A stretch of 64,000 nt of DNA, taken from Oceanospirillum sp048264105. GTDB taxonomy: Bacteria; Pseudomonadota; Gammaproteobacteria; Pseudomonadales; Halomonadaceae. Positions 26,411 through 34,471 of this stretch are shown one piece after another; position 1 is the first letter of the stretch; each line of letters starts with the position of its first letter. The notes beneath the pieces were generated by a model that worked only from the letters and a program-made list of their open reading frames with translations, had not been told where the DNA came from and searched no databases. The position numbers and the translations under genes were made by a program. Where the stretch lies: NCBI GenBank assembly GCA_048264105.1, contig JBLXDJ010000002.1, positions 434,001 to 498,000 on the forward strand. Reading direction: 5' to 3'.

Positions 26411-27439
26411 GTGAGTCTATCACTGGTTATTACCGCAGGTGAGCCTGCAGGTATTGGTCCTGATGTTGTCCTGAGTGTTGCTGCAAACTGGCAGCAGGCC
26501 GCTAAGACGATGCACTGGTGTGGCGTGGATCCCCGGCATATCCGCTTAGGCGTTATCGCGGATCCTGAGATGTTGGCGCGTCGGGCGAAACAACTTGGTT
26601 TGGATGTCGAGTTAACCGAAGTTACCGAACACGAAGAGTTACCTCTGATGCAGGCGGGTAAGCTGGCTATTATTCCTGTTTCTCTGGCGGTGCCGGAGCA
26701 GGCCGGAACGCTTAACCCTGCTAACGCAGACTATGTACTGGAAACCCTTAAAATTGCGACAGATGGCTGTTTGGCCGGTCGCTGGCAGGGCATGGTAACG
26801 GCGCCTGTGCATAAGGGCGTCATTAACGAAGCGGGCGTCCCTTTTACCGGTCATACCGAGTTCCTGCAGGAAAGAACAGAAACAGAGCAGGTCGTTATGA
26901 TGCTGGCAACGGAAGGTTTGCGGGTTGCTCTGGTAACCACTCATTTACCTCTGAGAGAGGTTGCAGATGCCGTAACACCTGAGCGTATCCGAAAGGTCAG
27001 CCGGGTGCTGTATCGCGGGCTGCAGAATGATTTTGCGGTCAGCCAGCCAAGGGTGCTGGTTTGTGGTCTTAATCCCCATGCCGGTGAAGATGGCCATCTT
27101 GGTCGTGAAGAGCTGGATGTGATTATCCCGACCATGCAGGGGCTGGCAGAGGAAGGTATCGAGTTAACCGGCCCGCTGCCTGCCGATACTCTTTTTGCTC
27201 AGCACCACCTGAAAGACGCAGATGCCGTGCTGGCTATGTATCATGATCAGGGGCTTCCGGTACTGAAACATGCCGGTTTTGGTAAGGCGGCCAATATCAC
27301 GTTAGGCATGCCCATTGTGAGAACATCCGTTGACCACGGTACCGCTATTGATCTGGCGGGAACCGGACTGGCTCATGAAGGGAGTCTGTGGACTGCCCTT
27401 GGCTACGCTGCGCTTATGGCAGAAGCCCGTAATCGATAA
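26411..27439 (+). CDS. pdxA: 4-hydroxythreonine-4-phosphate dehydrogenase
   Basis: This 342-residue NAD-dependent enzyme acts in the DXP-dependent pyridoxal phosphate pathway. Family motifs include TAGEPAGIGPD at the N-terminus, the GHTEFLQE segment, NPHAGEDGHLG and YHDQGLPVLKHAGFG, which hold the metal-binding His/Asp ligands. The start is GTG at 26411, with AGAGGT upstream, 12 bases after surA. Confidence 0.95.
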   Translation: MSLSLVITAGEPAGIGPDVVLSVAANWQQAAKTMHWCGVDPRHIRLGVIADPEMLARRAKQLGLDVELTEVTEHEELPLMQAGKLAIIPVSLAVPEQAGTLNPANADYVLETLKIATDGCLAGRWQGMVTAPVHKGVINEAGVPFTGHTEFLQERTETEQVVMMLATEGLRVALVTTHLPLREVADAVTPERIRKVSRVLYRGLQNDFAVSQPRVLVCGLNPHAGEDGHLGREELDVIIPTMQGLAEEGIELTGPLPADTLFAQHHLKDADAVLAMYHDQGLPVLKHAGFGKAANITLGMPIVRTSVDHGTAIDLAGTGLAHEGSLWTALGYAALMAEARNR

Positions 27440-27464
27440 CACCTGAAGAATTTGAGAGGAATCA

Positions 27465-28280
27465 ATGGCTAAAAAGCCTCAGCAACATCGCGCCCGTAAG
27501 CGCTTCGGACAAAACTTTCTTCAGGATGAAGGTATTATCCGCCGTATCGTGCGCAGCATTGCACCTCAGACCGGCGAGCACATGGTTGAAATTGGCCCGG
27601 GTATGGGAGCGCTGACCGAAATTATCCTGGAGTCCGCAGACCGCCTTGATGTGATTGAACTGGACCGGGATCTGATTCCGGGTCTGAAAGTGAAGTTTTT
27701 CAATCATCCCGGTTTTGAGATTCATCAGGCGGATGCGCTGAAATTCGACTTTGCTGAGCTGATCGACGATGGCAAGCCTCTGCGTGTGGCGGGTAACCTG
27801 CCGTATAACATCTCAACGCCCCTGATTTTCCACCTGCTTGAGCAGCGCCAGAATATTCAGGATATGCACTTTATGTTGCAAAAAGAGGTGGTTGAGCGTC
27901 TGGCAGCAGCACCGGGAACGAATGACTGGGGCCGTCTCGGTATCATGGCGCAATATCTGTGTGATGTAGAGGCACTGTTTATTGTTCCGCCGGAAGCCTT
28001 TGATCCGATGCCGAAAGTCGATTCGGCAATTGTCCGTCTGACGCCGCATAAAGAGCTGCCTTGCCCGGCTAAGTCTGCAGAGTGTCTGGACAACTTGGTC
28101 AGAACCGCTTTCGGTCAGCGCCGTAAAACGCTGCGTAACAATCTGAAAGGTCTGATGGATGTCAGTGAGATTGAAGCTCTGGGGATCGACCCTCAGCGTC
28201 GTCCTGAGACACTGACACTGCAGGAAGTTGTTGCCCTGAGTGATTGTTTGGCTGATAGGTTGGGTAAGCATGACGGATAA
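27465..28280 (+). CDS. rsmA: 16S rRNA dimethyladenosine transferase RsmA (KsgA)
   Basis: This 271-residue SAM-dependent methyltransferase dimethylates the two adjacent adenines in helix 45 of 16S rRNA. The SAM loop EIGPGMGALTE and the catalytic NLPYNISTP motif are present, with the conserved N-terminal RKRFGQNFLQD. GAGAGG precedes the ATG. Its last codons overlap the start of apaG by 11 bases. Confidence 0.96.
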   Translation: MAKKPQQHRARKRFGQNFLQDEGIIRRIVRSIAPQTGEHMVEIGPGMGALTEIILESADRLDVIELDRDLIPGLKVKFFNHPGFEIHQADALKFDFAELIDDGKPLRVAGNLPYNISTPLIFHLLEQRQNIQDMHFMLQKEVVERLAAAPGTNDWGRLGIMAQYLCDVEALFIVPPEAFDPMPKVDSAIVRLTPHKELPCPAKSAECLDNLVRTAFGQRRKTLRNNLKGLMDVSEIEALGIDPQRRPETLTLQEVVALSDCLADRLGKHDG

Positions 28281-28677
28281 CCATGATCAGGATAAACCTG
28301 CGGTAGCGAGCCTTGTGGCCCTTAAGGTTGAGCCAAGGTTTATCAAGCACGATACCGCAGAAGAGCGTGATCAGTACGTCTTCAGTTATAAGGTGACGAT
28401 CACCAATAATAATGCAACCAGTGTCAAGCTTGTCAGTCGTTCCTGGGTTATTACCGATGGTAATGGCAAGGTCAACGAAGTGAAGGGCAAGGGAGTTGTC
28501 GGTCAACAGCCGGTTATCGCTCCCGGTGAATCCTACAGCTACACGTCCGGTGCGATCTTCCCGACGCCACTGGGCTTTATGCAGGGCTTCTATGAGATGC
28601 AGGATATCGAATTTGATTGTCCTCTTCAGGTTGATATTCCGGCGTTTCGTATGGCAAAAGAGGATGTTCTGCACTAA
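28270..28677 (+). CDS. apaG: ApaG protein (Co2+/Mg2+ efflux-associated fold)
   Basis: This 135-residue ApaG-domain protein has an immunoglobulin-like fold and contains the family GKGVVGQQPVIAPGE segment. ATG 28270 lies within the rsmA coding end and gives the usual size; an earlier in-frame start at 28240 would add ten residues. Its biochemical role is not established, though apaG mutations have been linked to cobalt resistance. Confidence 0.92.
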   Translation: MTDNHDQDKPAVASLVALKVEPRFIKHDTAEERDQYVFSYKVTITNNNATSVKLVSRSWVITDGNGKVNEVKGKGVVGQQPVIAPGESYSYTSGAIFPTPLGFMQGFYEMQDIEFDCPLQVDIPAFRMAKEDVLH

Positions 28678-28734
28678 CGCGCATAGTGTTAGTGCAGCTC
28701 CTTAATCCTATCTGTTTCCAAATAAAGTTTTCCT

Positions 28735-29553
28735 ATGAATACCTACGCTGTTGGTGATCTTCAGGGTTGTTTCAGTGAGCTGGAACAACTTCTGAAGGCT
28801 GTACACTTTGACTTCGATGCTGACCAGTTGTGGCTGGCCGGTGATCTTGTGAATCGTGGCCCTGAGTCGCTGGAGGTATTACGTTTTGCCTCGGAAATGG
28901 GAGATCGGGTGCATTGCGTACTGGGTAATCATGATCTGCATCTTTTGGCTGTGGCATACGGCGGGGCGCGTTTAAAGCGATCCGATACCCTGCAGGCGAT
29001 TCTTGATGCCCCGGACAGTGAGAAACTACTCAGCTGGCTGCGTCAGCAACCCTTGTGTCATTACGATGAAAAGCTTGGCTATGTCATGACTCATGCCGGA
29101 ATCCCGCCGATCTGGAACCTCAGACAAACACTCGCTTATGCGCGGGAGGTAGAGGCCGTTCTTCAGGGGCAGGATTACCGGGCTTATTTTGAGAATATGT
29201 ACGGTAATAAGCCTGCGAAATGGTCGGATGATCTGACAGGATTCGACCGGCTTCGGGCGATTACCAACTACTTTACCCGCATGCGCTTTTGTACGGCTAA
29301 AGGCAAACTCGACTTTGACAGTAAAGAGGGGCTGGATCAGTGTCCTGAGGGTTTTGCTCCATGGTTCAGTTATCCGCGTAAAGTAAAAGAGAAGATCATC
29401 TTTGGTCACTGGGCTGCTCTTGAAGGTGATGTCGATGCCAAGGGGATTTTCGGCCTGGATACCGGATGTGTCTGGGGCGGCCGTTTAACAGCCCTGAATC
29501 TTGAAAGCGGTGAATTAACCGCCGTTGATAGTTTGCAAAAATCAAGATATTAG
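28735..29553 (+). CDS. apaH: Symmetrical bis(5'-nucleosyl)-tetraphosphatase
   Basis: This 272-residue metallophosphoesterase cleaves Ap4A to two ADP and can decap NpnN-capped RNA. The phosphoesterase blocks GDLQGCF, GDLVNRGPES and GNHD appear in order within the first 80 residues. It follows apaG by 57 bases as in E. coli and Pseudomonas. Confidence 0.95.
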   Translation: MNTYAVGDLQGCFSELEQLLKAVHFDFDADQLWLAGDLVNRGPESLEVLRFASEMGDRVHCVLGNHDLHLLAVAYGGARLKRSDTLQAILDAPDSEKLLSWLRQQPLCHYDEKLGYVMTHAGIPPIWNLRQTLAYAREVEAVLQGQDYRAYFENMYGNKPAKWSDDLTGFDRLRAITNYFTRMRFCTAKGKLDFDSKEGLDQCPEGFAPWFSYPRKVKEKIIFGHWAALEGDVDAKGIFGLDTGCVWGGRLTALNLESGELTAVDSLQKSRY

Positions 29554-29653
29554 TGATATCTTATATTTTAACGTTTTGAATATTGTGCTGGTTTAAGTCA
29601 AAGGGATACGACTGGCATCCAGTGACTCTGACAGTCTGACAGAAGGTGTCCGC

Positions 29654-29971
29654 ATGAAGTTTCAGTTTATGAATCCTGATGAACTTAAAGCAAAGCTTGA
29701 AGCTGGTGAAGAAGCCGTAGTAGTTGATATCCGTGATCCCGGCAGTTTTTCTGCCGGATCAATTAAAGGCTCCCAGCCTTTGAATAATGATAACGTCCAG
29801 CTCTTTGTCGAGCAGACAGATAAGTCGCTGCCTGTGGTCGTATGCTGCTATCACGGCAACAGCAGTCAGTCTGCAGCTCAGTTTCTGGCGGAGCAGGGTT
29901 TTAGTGATGTGTACAGTCTTCAGGGTGGTTTTGAGCTGTGGAAAACAGTGTGCCCTGAGCACTGCAGCTAG
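29654..29971 (+). CDS. glpE: Thiosulfate sulfurtransferase GlpE
   Basis: This 105-residue single-domain rhodanese transfers sulfane sulfur from thiosulfate to cyanide or thioredoxin. The active-site loop CYHGNSS starts at the catalytic Cys65, the same position as in E. coli GlpE. AAGGTG precedes the ATG. It follows apaH by 100 bases and ends just before a shared terminator. Confidence 0.92.
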   Translation: MKFQFMNPDELKAKLEAGEEAVVVDIRDPGSFSAGSIKGSQPLNNDNVQLFVEQTDKSLPVVVCCYHGNSSQSAAQFLAEQGFSDVYSLQGGFELWKTVCPEHCS

Positions 29972-29990
29972 TTCTGTATTGCACAGACAT

Positions 29991-30021
29991 AAAAAAAGGA
30001 GCCTCGATGGCTCCTTTTTTT
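29991..30021. terminator. Bidirectional terminator between glpE and flgT
   Basis: AAAAAAAGGAGCC pairs with GGCTCCTTTTTTT around a TCGAT loop. It ends both convergent transcripts. Confidence 0.9.
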
Positions 30022-30036
30022 GTATCCGGATATTCA

Positions 30037-31266
30037 TTACCAGGCGATAACAACATCACCCTGTTGAATACCGAGCTTATCTGTTTCGGTACTGATCACA
30101 CCGTTGGAGAAGGCGGGTTGCACCTTCTTCAGCGTGACAACAATTTTAGTGTTTTCCAGCTCAGTGTAGGCATTCTGGTTTGCATCATAGAAGGTGCTCA
30201 GTCGATACAGATTCAGCGTGTCACCCGGACGAAGACCATCGCCGGCACCGGCATCAATATAGATCTTTTTACCTGCAGTGCGGGTAACTTTTGCCATAAA
30301 CGGCTGGCAGCTCAGGGATGAGTTCAGGTCTTCGACCACCTCATCAAAGACATCGCTAACCTGCTGTCCGTAATCGCTTTTCCAGAAAGGAACCGAACCA
30401 AAGCCCGGTTTCTCATCCAGCGGGACATTCCAGTTGCCCAGAGTCTCATAGCGCTGGCTGTAGACCATGGCACCACTGAAACCATCATGAACATAGATAT
30501 CCATCTGGAAACGACGCTCGAAACGATTATCGCCATGCTCCATCTTGTCTTTGATCTGACCGAAGTAGGACTTGGTTCTGAGCAGGTCAGGCCTTGCCAT
30601 GGAGATATCCCGAATAACGCCACTGATCACATACTGAACCCCCAGCTTGTTGGAGGCTGAGATCGCTGTCGTCAGAGTGCCTTCGGTGGTGACGGATGTC
30701 GGAATCGTTTTTGGAGAGGTATAAACCTGAAAGCCGGAAGCATCCAGAGCTTTAACTCTCTGATAACTGCTTAAACGACGGGACAGATCAGCCGGAAGCT
30801 TCTGGCTGATATTGTAAAAACCGCCAAAAGAGGCTGACTGGGGGTCTTCAAGATAAAAAGATGTAACCGCAGCACTTCTGAGATAGGCGTTGCTGGATTC
30901 ATTGCCGCAGGACTGATCTTTCATCAGAACGTCGGCCTGAATGGTCAGCGTGAGAATATCGCCTTTGACCTCTTCTTTCAGGATGTTGATATCCTGAACG
31001 GTGCCGTTAGAGCTAACCCGCAGATTGTCTGCCGTGATAGCACCATCGGTCATTTGCTGAAAACTGCTGACGTCAGCGCCGGCCTGCAGACTAAGCTGCT
31101 GAACGGCGTCCCGAATTGCGGTTCGGCGTGCGCTGACCAGATCCTGATGTACAATTTTGGCCTGGCCGGTTGCTTCTAGCCATTTGGCTTCTGCTTGTGG
31201 TGTTTCAAGTCCAATAAGCAGACACAGAATCCACAACACCTTGTGACGGAATATGGTGTTTAACAA
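30037..31266 (-). CDS. flgT: Flagellar assembly protein T (FlgT)-like
   Basis: This exported protein of about 409 residues resembles Vibrio FlgT, which forms the periplasmic H-ring of the flagellar basal body. Three parts can be seen: an N-terminal region starting KWLEATGQAKI, a middle region with the conserved QYVISGVIRD segment, and a C-terminal domain (GLRPGDTLNLYR). A signal peptide covers the first ~26 residues. I prefer TTG 31266, because AGGAG lies seven bases before it; a frame back to 31317 is open but lacks that signal. It is the last gene of a three-gene operon with flgP. Confidence 0.82.
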   Translation of the reverse strand: MLNTIFRHKVLWILCLLIGLETPQAEAKWLEATGQAKIVHQDLVSARRTAIRDAVQQLSLQAGADVSSFQQMTDGAITADNLRVSSNGTVQDINILKEEVKGDILTLTIQADVLMKDQSCGNESSNAYLRSAAVTSFYLEDPQSASFGGFYNISQKLPADLSRRLSSYQRVKALDASGFQVYTSPKTIPTSVTTEGTLTTAISASNKLGVQYVISGVIRDISMARPDLLRTKSYFGQIKDKMEHGDNRFERRFQMDIYVHDGFSGAMVYSQRYETLGNWNVPLDEKPGFGSVPFWKSDYGQQVSDVFDEVVEDLNSSLSCQPFMAKVTRTAGKKIYIDAGAGDGLRPGDTLNLYRLSTFYDANQNAYTELENTKIVVTLKKVQPAFSNGVISTETDKLGIQQGDVVIAW

Positions 31267-31337
31267 CCGACCACTCCTTTTTAACCGTAAATCATATCTG
31301 TAAATGACAACTGACAAAGGCTAACCATGCCAGCGAT

Positions 31338-31928
31338 TTAGTTCAGATAATACTGACCTGGCTGGACTTTAACCAGAGGACGGGTCACAGCACGGGTGTC
31401 CGGAGTCTCGCCATGAACAGTCGGTGCGGTACAGTTTGGTGATTGCAGAGCGTCTGCGGAACCCAGGCAGTCATGGAAGGTTGGTTCAAGAACCAGTTCC
31501 ATAGTGGTCTCATAGTTGTTATGAGCCAGCTCATAGGTTGATACCACTTTTGCACCACGGATCACACTGTCTACATAAGTACGGAAACGGTCGTCACGCA
31601 GAACCATCGCTTCGACGGTCGATCCACCGCTTACACGGGTACCGTATACACGCTCAGCAATCGCACGGTAAGCATCGAGCTTGGAGGCGCGCATCGCCAT
31701 CAGCTGATTCTGACCCTGTGACATGCGTGGGTTTTCTTTGTATGCGCCATAGCCCGTTACACGGACAATGATAGGGTCAACCTTAGGGCTGTAGGTGTGT
31801 TCAACCTGCTGGTAAACAACGTAATCGCTGTTTGCCTGGTTGTTCATCGCCTGTTGATTGGTTGGTGCGCAGCCAGCTGTCATAACCGCGCCGGCAATTG
31901 CCAGAGAAGCCAGTTTCAGTTTCATCAT
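31338..31928 (-). CDS. flgP: FlgP-like outer-membrane lipoprotein
   Basis: This lipoprotein of about 196 residues has a signal peptide ending in the lipobox TAGC and an LPP20-type domain. FlgP proteins of Vibrio and Campylobacter form outer basal-body rings and are needed for stable flagellar rotation. Several overlapping ATGs follow AGGAG; 31928 and 31925 have the best spacing. It precedes flgT by 71 bases. The pairing of LPP20-like lipoprotein with FlgT supports the call more than sequence alone. Confidence 0.75.
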   Translation of the reverse strand: MMKLKLASLAIAGAVMTAGCAPTNQQAMNNQANSDYVVYQQVEHTYSPKVDPIIVRVTGYGAYKENPRMSQGQNQLMAMRASKLDAYRAIAERVYGTRVSGGSTVEAMVLRDDRFRTYVDSVIRGAKVVSTYELAHNNYETTMELVLEPTFHDCLGSADALQSPNCTAPTVHGETPDTRAVTRPLVKVQPGQYYLN

Positions 31929-31993
31929 CATCACTCCTGATGTCCGTCACAAATAGATCGGTAAAAAAGTTTCAACAAGTAGCAAAATGCCGT

Positions 31994-32245
31994 TTAGTAG
32001 CGTCGGTAGATCACGTCGGGCTGCATATTACAGCAGGGCTCCATCGTGATCCTAGGTGTTAACACCCGATGCGTTTCCGTTCGGATAATCACCCGGCGTT
32101 GCGGTTGAGGCTTGGCCGGTGGTATGCGGACATAGGTTCCCTGTATCTGATTGTTCTGCTGATGATAGCCATAGTGCGGCATGGTACAGGCAGACAATAA
32201 GACTAGAGAAAAAGCCCCCGTGATCATTTTTACGGTCTTAAGCAT
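31994..32245 (-). CDS. Small lipoprotein, first gene of the flgP-flgT operon
   Basis: This 83-residue protein has a short signal peptide and the lipobox LLSAC (lipid Cys at residue 20). A polar, Gln/Pro/Arg-rich mature part of about 63 residues contains a CC pair and ends in VIYRRY. AGGAAG lies five bases before the ATG. I do not recognise a domain. It sits where Vibrio places flgO, but FlgO is far larger and different. The FliA promoter 100 bases upstream makes a flagellar role likely. Confidence 0.72.
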   Translation of the reverse strand: MLKTVKMITGAFSLVLLSACTMPHYGYHQQNNQIQGTYVRIPPAKPQPQRRVIIRTETHRVLTPRITMEPCCNMQPDVIYRRY

Positions 32246-32348
32246 CGCTTCTTCCTGACATTCTGATACGAACTCAATCAAACAGGCTGCTTTGCAGATT
32301 GATGCTGCATTTGCAGGTTTATAGTTGAGCCGAAAATTATACCGGTTA

Positions 32349-32375
32349 CTATCGGCATTACTTTCGTAAAGTTTA
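32349..32375 (-). promoter_or_regulatory. FliA (sigma-28) flagellar promoter
   Basis: Read on the minus strand, TAAACTTT (complement of 32368-32375), 11 bases and GCCGATAG (complement of 32349-32356) match the enterobacterial FliA consensus TAAAGTTT-N11-GCCGATAA at 14 of 16 positions. It lies about 100 bases upstream of the small lipoprotein gene and points into the lipoprotein-flgP-flgT operon. Confidence 0.85.
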
Positions 32376-32443
32376 GCGCTGCTGGTGGTTAACCTGCAGA
32401 AATTTAAACTTTTATTCGTTCCATAGCACGAGAAAAGCAAAAA

Positions 32444-33577
32444 ATGAGCCAGGTTTTTAAATCCAGTGATAAGAATGCTCAGATTCCGGGGGAAACCTAT
32501 CTGGTTGGCGGTCCTGTCAGGGATCATTTGCTTGGGCTGGAAGCTCATGACAGGGATTGGCTGGTGGTGGGAGCGACACCTGAGGCGATGAAAGCGGCAG
32601 GCTTTGTTCAGGTCGGCAAGGACTTTCCTGTTTTCCTGCATCCCGATACCAAAGAGGAGTATGCGTTAGCCCGTACGGAGCGAAAGTCCGGTAAAGGCTA
32701 TCAGGGGTTTGTTTGCCACACATCACCGGATGTGACGCTTGAAGAGGATCTGATGCGGCGGGATTTTACGATCAACGCGATGGCGATGGATGCTGAAGGG
32801 CAGATTTATGATCCTTATCGCGGCCTGGATGATCTGAAGCGTAAGCAGTTGCGCCATGTTTCTCCGGCGTTTGCAGAAGATCCACTGAGGGTGTTGAGAG
32901 GTGCGCGGTTTTTAGCCCGTTTTCACGGGTTGGGTTTTGTGGTTGCGCCGGAAACATTGGCGCTGATGGCTCAGCTGGTCGAAGCGGAAGAGCTACAGCA
33001 GCTCTCTGCCGAGCGGGTTTGGTCAGAAACCGAGCGGGCGTTTCAGGAGCCGGATCCTGAGCAGTATCTGATGACGCTGAAGCATGTGGGTGGTCTGCAG
33101 TACTGGTTCAATGAGCTGCATGATGTTGAGTTTGATTTCCCGGATCATCTGGCTGGAAAAGGCACGGCCAATAGCGCGTTACTGAATTGGGGCTGGATGC
33201 TGCATGTGTTAACACCAGAGGCGATAGAGTCTCTTTGTCAGCGTATAAAGGCTCCAAGGCGTTATCTGGATTTTGCTCTGTTGGTTCAGCAGTTCTGGTC
33301 GCTTCTGAATTGCAGGCCTGTATCAGATCCGGCAGTGTGTCTGTCGTTGTTAGAGCGGGCAGGTGCTTTTAAGCAGGGGGGGCTATTTGAACTTTGGCTG
33401 GAGCTTTGGCAACCGGAGCAGCGGCAGATGATGCAGTGGTGGCAGTCGCTCTCTATTAAGATGAGCGGGGTAACGGCGAAAGCATTTGTTCAGCAGGGGT
33501 TAAAGGGACCGGAGATTGGCGCCGCGATTAAGGCCCGGCGCCTGGAGCTGATTGAAGAGGCTCTTAAAGCTCTGTAA
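32444..33577 (+). CDS. cca: CCA tRNA nucleotidyltransferase
   Basis: This 377-residue class II nucleotidyltransferase adds or repairs the 3' CCA of tRNA. The head motifs are clear: GGPVRDHLLG, the metal-binding DRDWLV, and RRDFTINAMA, followed by EDPLRVLRGARFLARF. The E. coli enzyme has about 412 residues with a C-terminal HD phosphohydrolase domain. Here the corresponding region has no HD pair, so phosphatase activity is not expected. It ends 14 bases inside the convergent folK. Confidence 0.92.
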   Translation: MSQVFKSSDKNAQIPGETYLVGGPVRDHLLGLEAHDRDWLVVGATPEAMKAAGFVQVGKDFPVFLHPDTKEEYALARTERKSGKGYQGFVCHTSPDVTLEEDLMRRDFTINAMAMDAEGQIYDPYRGLDDLKRKQLRHVSPAFAEDPLRVLRGARFLARFHGLGFVVAPETLALMAQLVEAEELQQLSAERVWSETERAFQEPDPEQYLMTLKHVGGLQYWFNELHDVEFDFPDHLAGKGTANSALLNWGWMLHVLTPEAIESLCQRIKAPRRYLDFALLVQQFWSLLNCRPVSDPAVCLSLLERAGAFKQGGLFELWLELWQPEQRQMMQWWQSLSIKMSGVTAKAFVQQGLKGPEIGAAIKARRLELIEEALKAL

Positions 33578-34046
33578 GCCAGAGCTTTTGTTCCGGGAAG
33601 GGGAAGCTTTGCCATAGCTCTTTAACCGTTTTCTCCTGACCTGGCGGAATCAGTTCCGGTTCCATCAGGGATAGAGGGTAGAGCATATAGCCGTGCTCAA
33701 ACAGATCTTTGCGGGGCAGGGTCAGGCCGAAGTGCTGACCTTCCAGCTGATCCACCAGCACGATATCGATATCCAGTGTCCGCCCGCTGAATTTTGGCGC
33801 GTTGTCTTCCCGGCCAAACTCATATTCCATCTGGCGGAACTGCTGGCTGAGTTCCTCGATGGGTAATTCGGTTTCTAATACCGTCATCAGATTGATGAAG
33901 GGATCACCGATAAAGCCCACCGGTTCGCTTTCGACAATGGGTGACAGCTGCATGTCGCCAAAGCGTTCGTTCAGGGCGTTTATGCCCTTGCGGATATTGT
34001 TGCGGGCATCAATATTGCTGCCAAGGCTCAGGTACACGCGGCTCAT
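33564..34046 (-). CDS. folK: 2-amino-4-hydroxy-6-hydroxymethyldihydropteridine pyrophosphokinase
   Basis: This 160-residue HPPK transfers pyrophosphate from ATP to hydroxymethyl-dihydropterin in folate synthesis. Signature segments are YLSLGSN at the N-terminus and RTLDIDIVL in the middle. Its start overlaps the folB stop by four bases (ATGA), indicating translational coupling. Its end overlaps cca on the other strand. Confidence 0.94.
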   Translation of the reverse strand: MSRVYLSLGSNIDARNNIRKGINALNERFGDMQLSPIVESEPVGFIGDPFINLMTVLETELPIEELSQQFRQMEYEFGREDNAPKFSGRTLDIDIVLVDQLEGQHFGLTLPRKDLFEHGYMLYPLSLMEPELIPPGQEKTVKELWQSFPFPEQKLWLTEL

Positions 34047-34423
34047 TGATTGCGCTCCGCAGAGGGGGCTTTCAGGGAGCCGCGCTCAATCATAACGGCG
34101 ACATTATGGGCGTTGGGAACCGCACCGGGTTTGCTGACTTTAACCTTCACCCAGCATACGGAAAACTGATCGCGGATCAGCTCGCTGACCGCCTCTGCCA
34201 GAGTTTCAATCAGTTTGTAGGATGAGTTTTTAACCAGATTTGTGATCGCCTGGCTGATGGAGAAGTAATCCAGTGTCAGGGATAATTCGTCGGACGCTGC
34301 GGCGGGACGGATATCTGTTGCCATCTCGATATCGAATACCAGTGGCTGCAGAATCTCACGCTCCCAATCGTAAACACCGATTAAAGCGTCAACTTTTAAA
34401 CCTTCAATAAAAACCCGGTCCAA
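34043..34423 (-). CDS. folB: Dihydroneopterin aldolase
   Basis: This 126-residue tunnel-fold enzyme makes hydroxymethyl-dihydropterin and glycolaldehyde from dihydroneopterin. It has the family N-terminus DRVFIEGLKVDALIGVYDWER and the LDYFSI and LIETLAE segments with the conserved Tyr and Glu. A second, divergent family member (folX) is at 57.8 kb. In Pseudomonas plsY separates folB from tsaD; here folB follows tsaD directly and no plsY is present. Confidence 0.93.
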   Translation of the reverse strand: MDRVFIEGLKVDALIGVYDWEREILQPLVFDIEMATDIRPAAASDELSLTLDYFSISQAITNLVKNSSYKLIETLAEAVSELIRDQFSVCWVKVKVSKPGAVPNAHNVAVMIERGSLKAPSAERNQ

Positions 34424-34471
34424 ACCATCACCTATCTTTGTTGCTGATTGCGGAATAATGTTGAATTAGCG

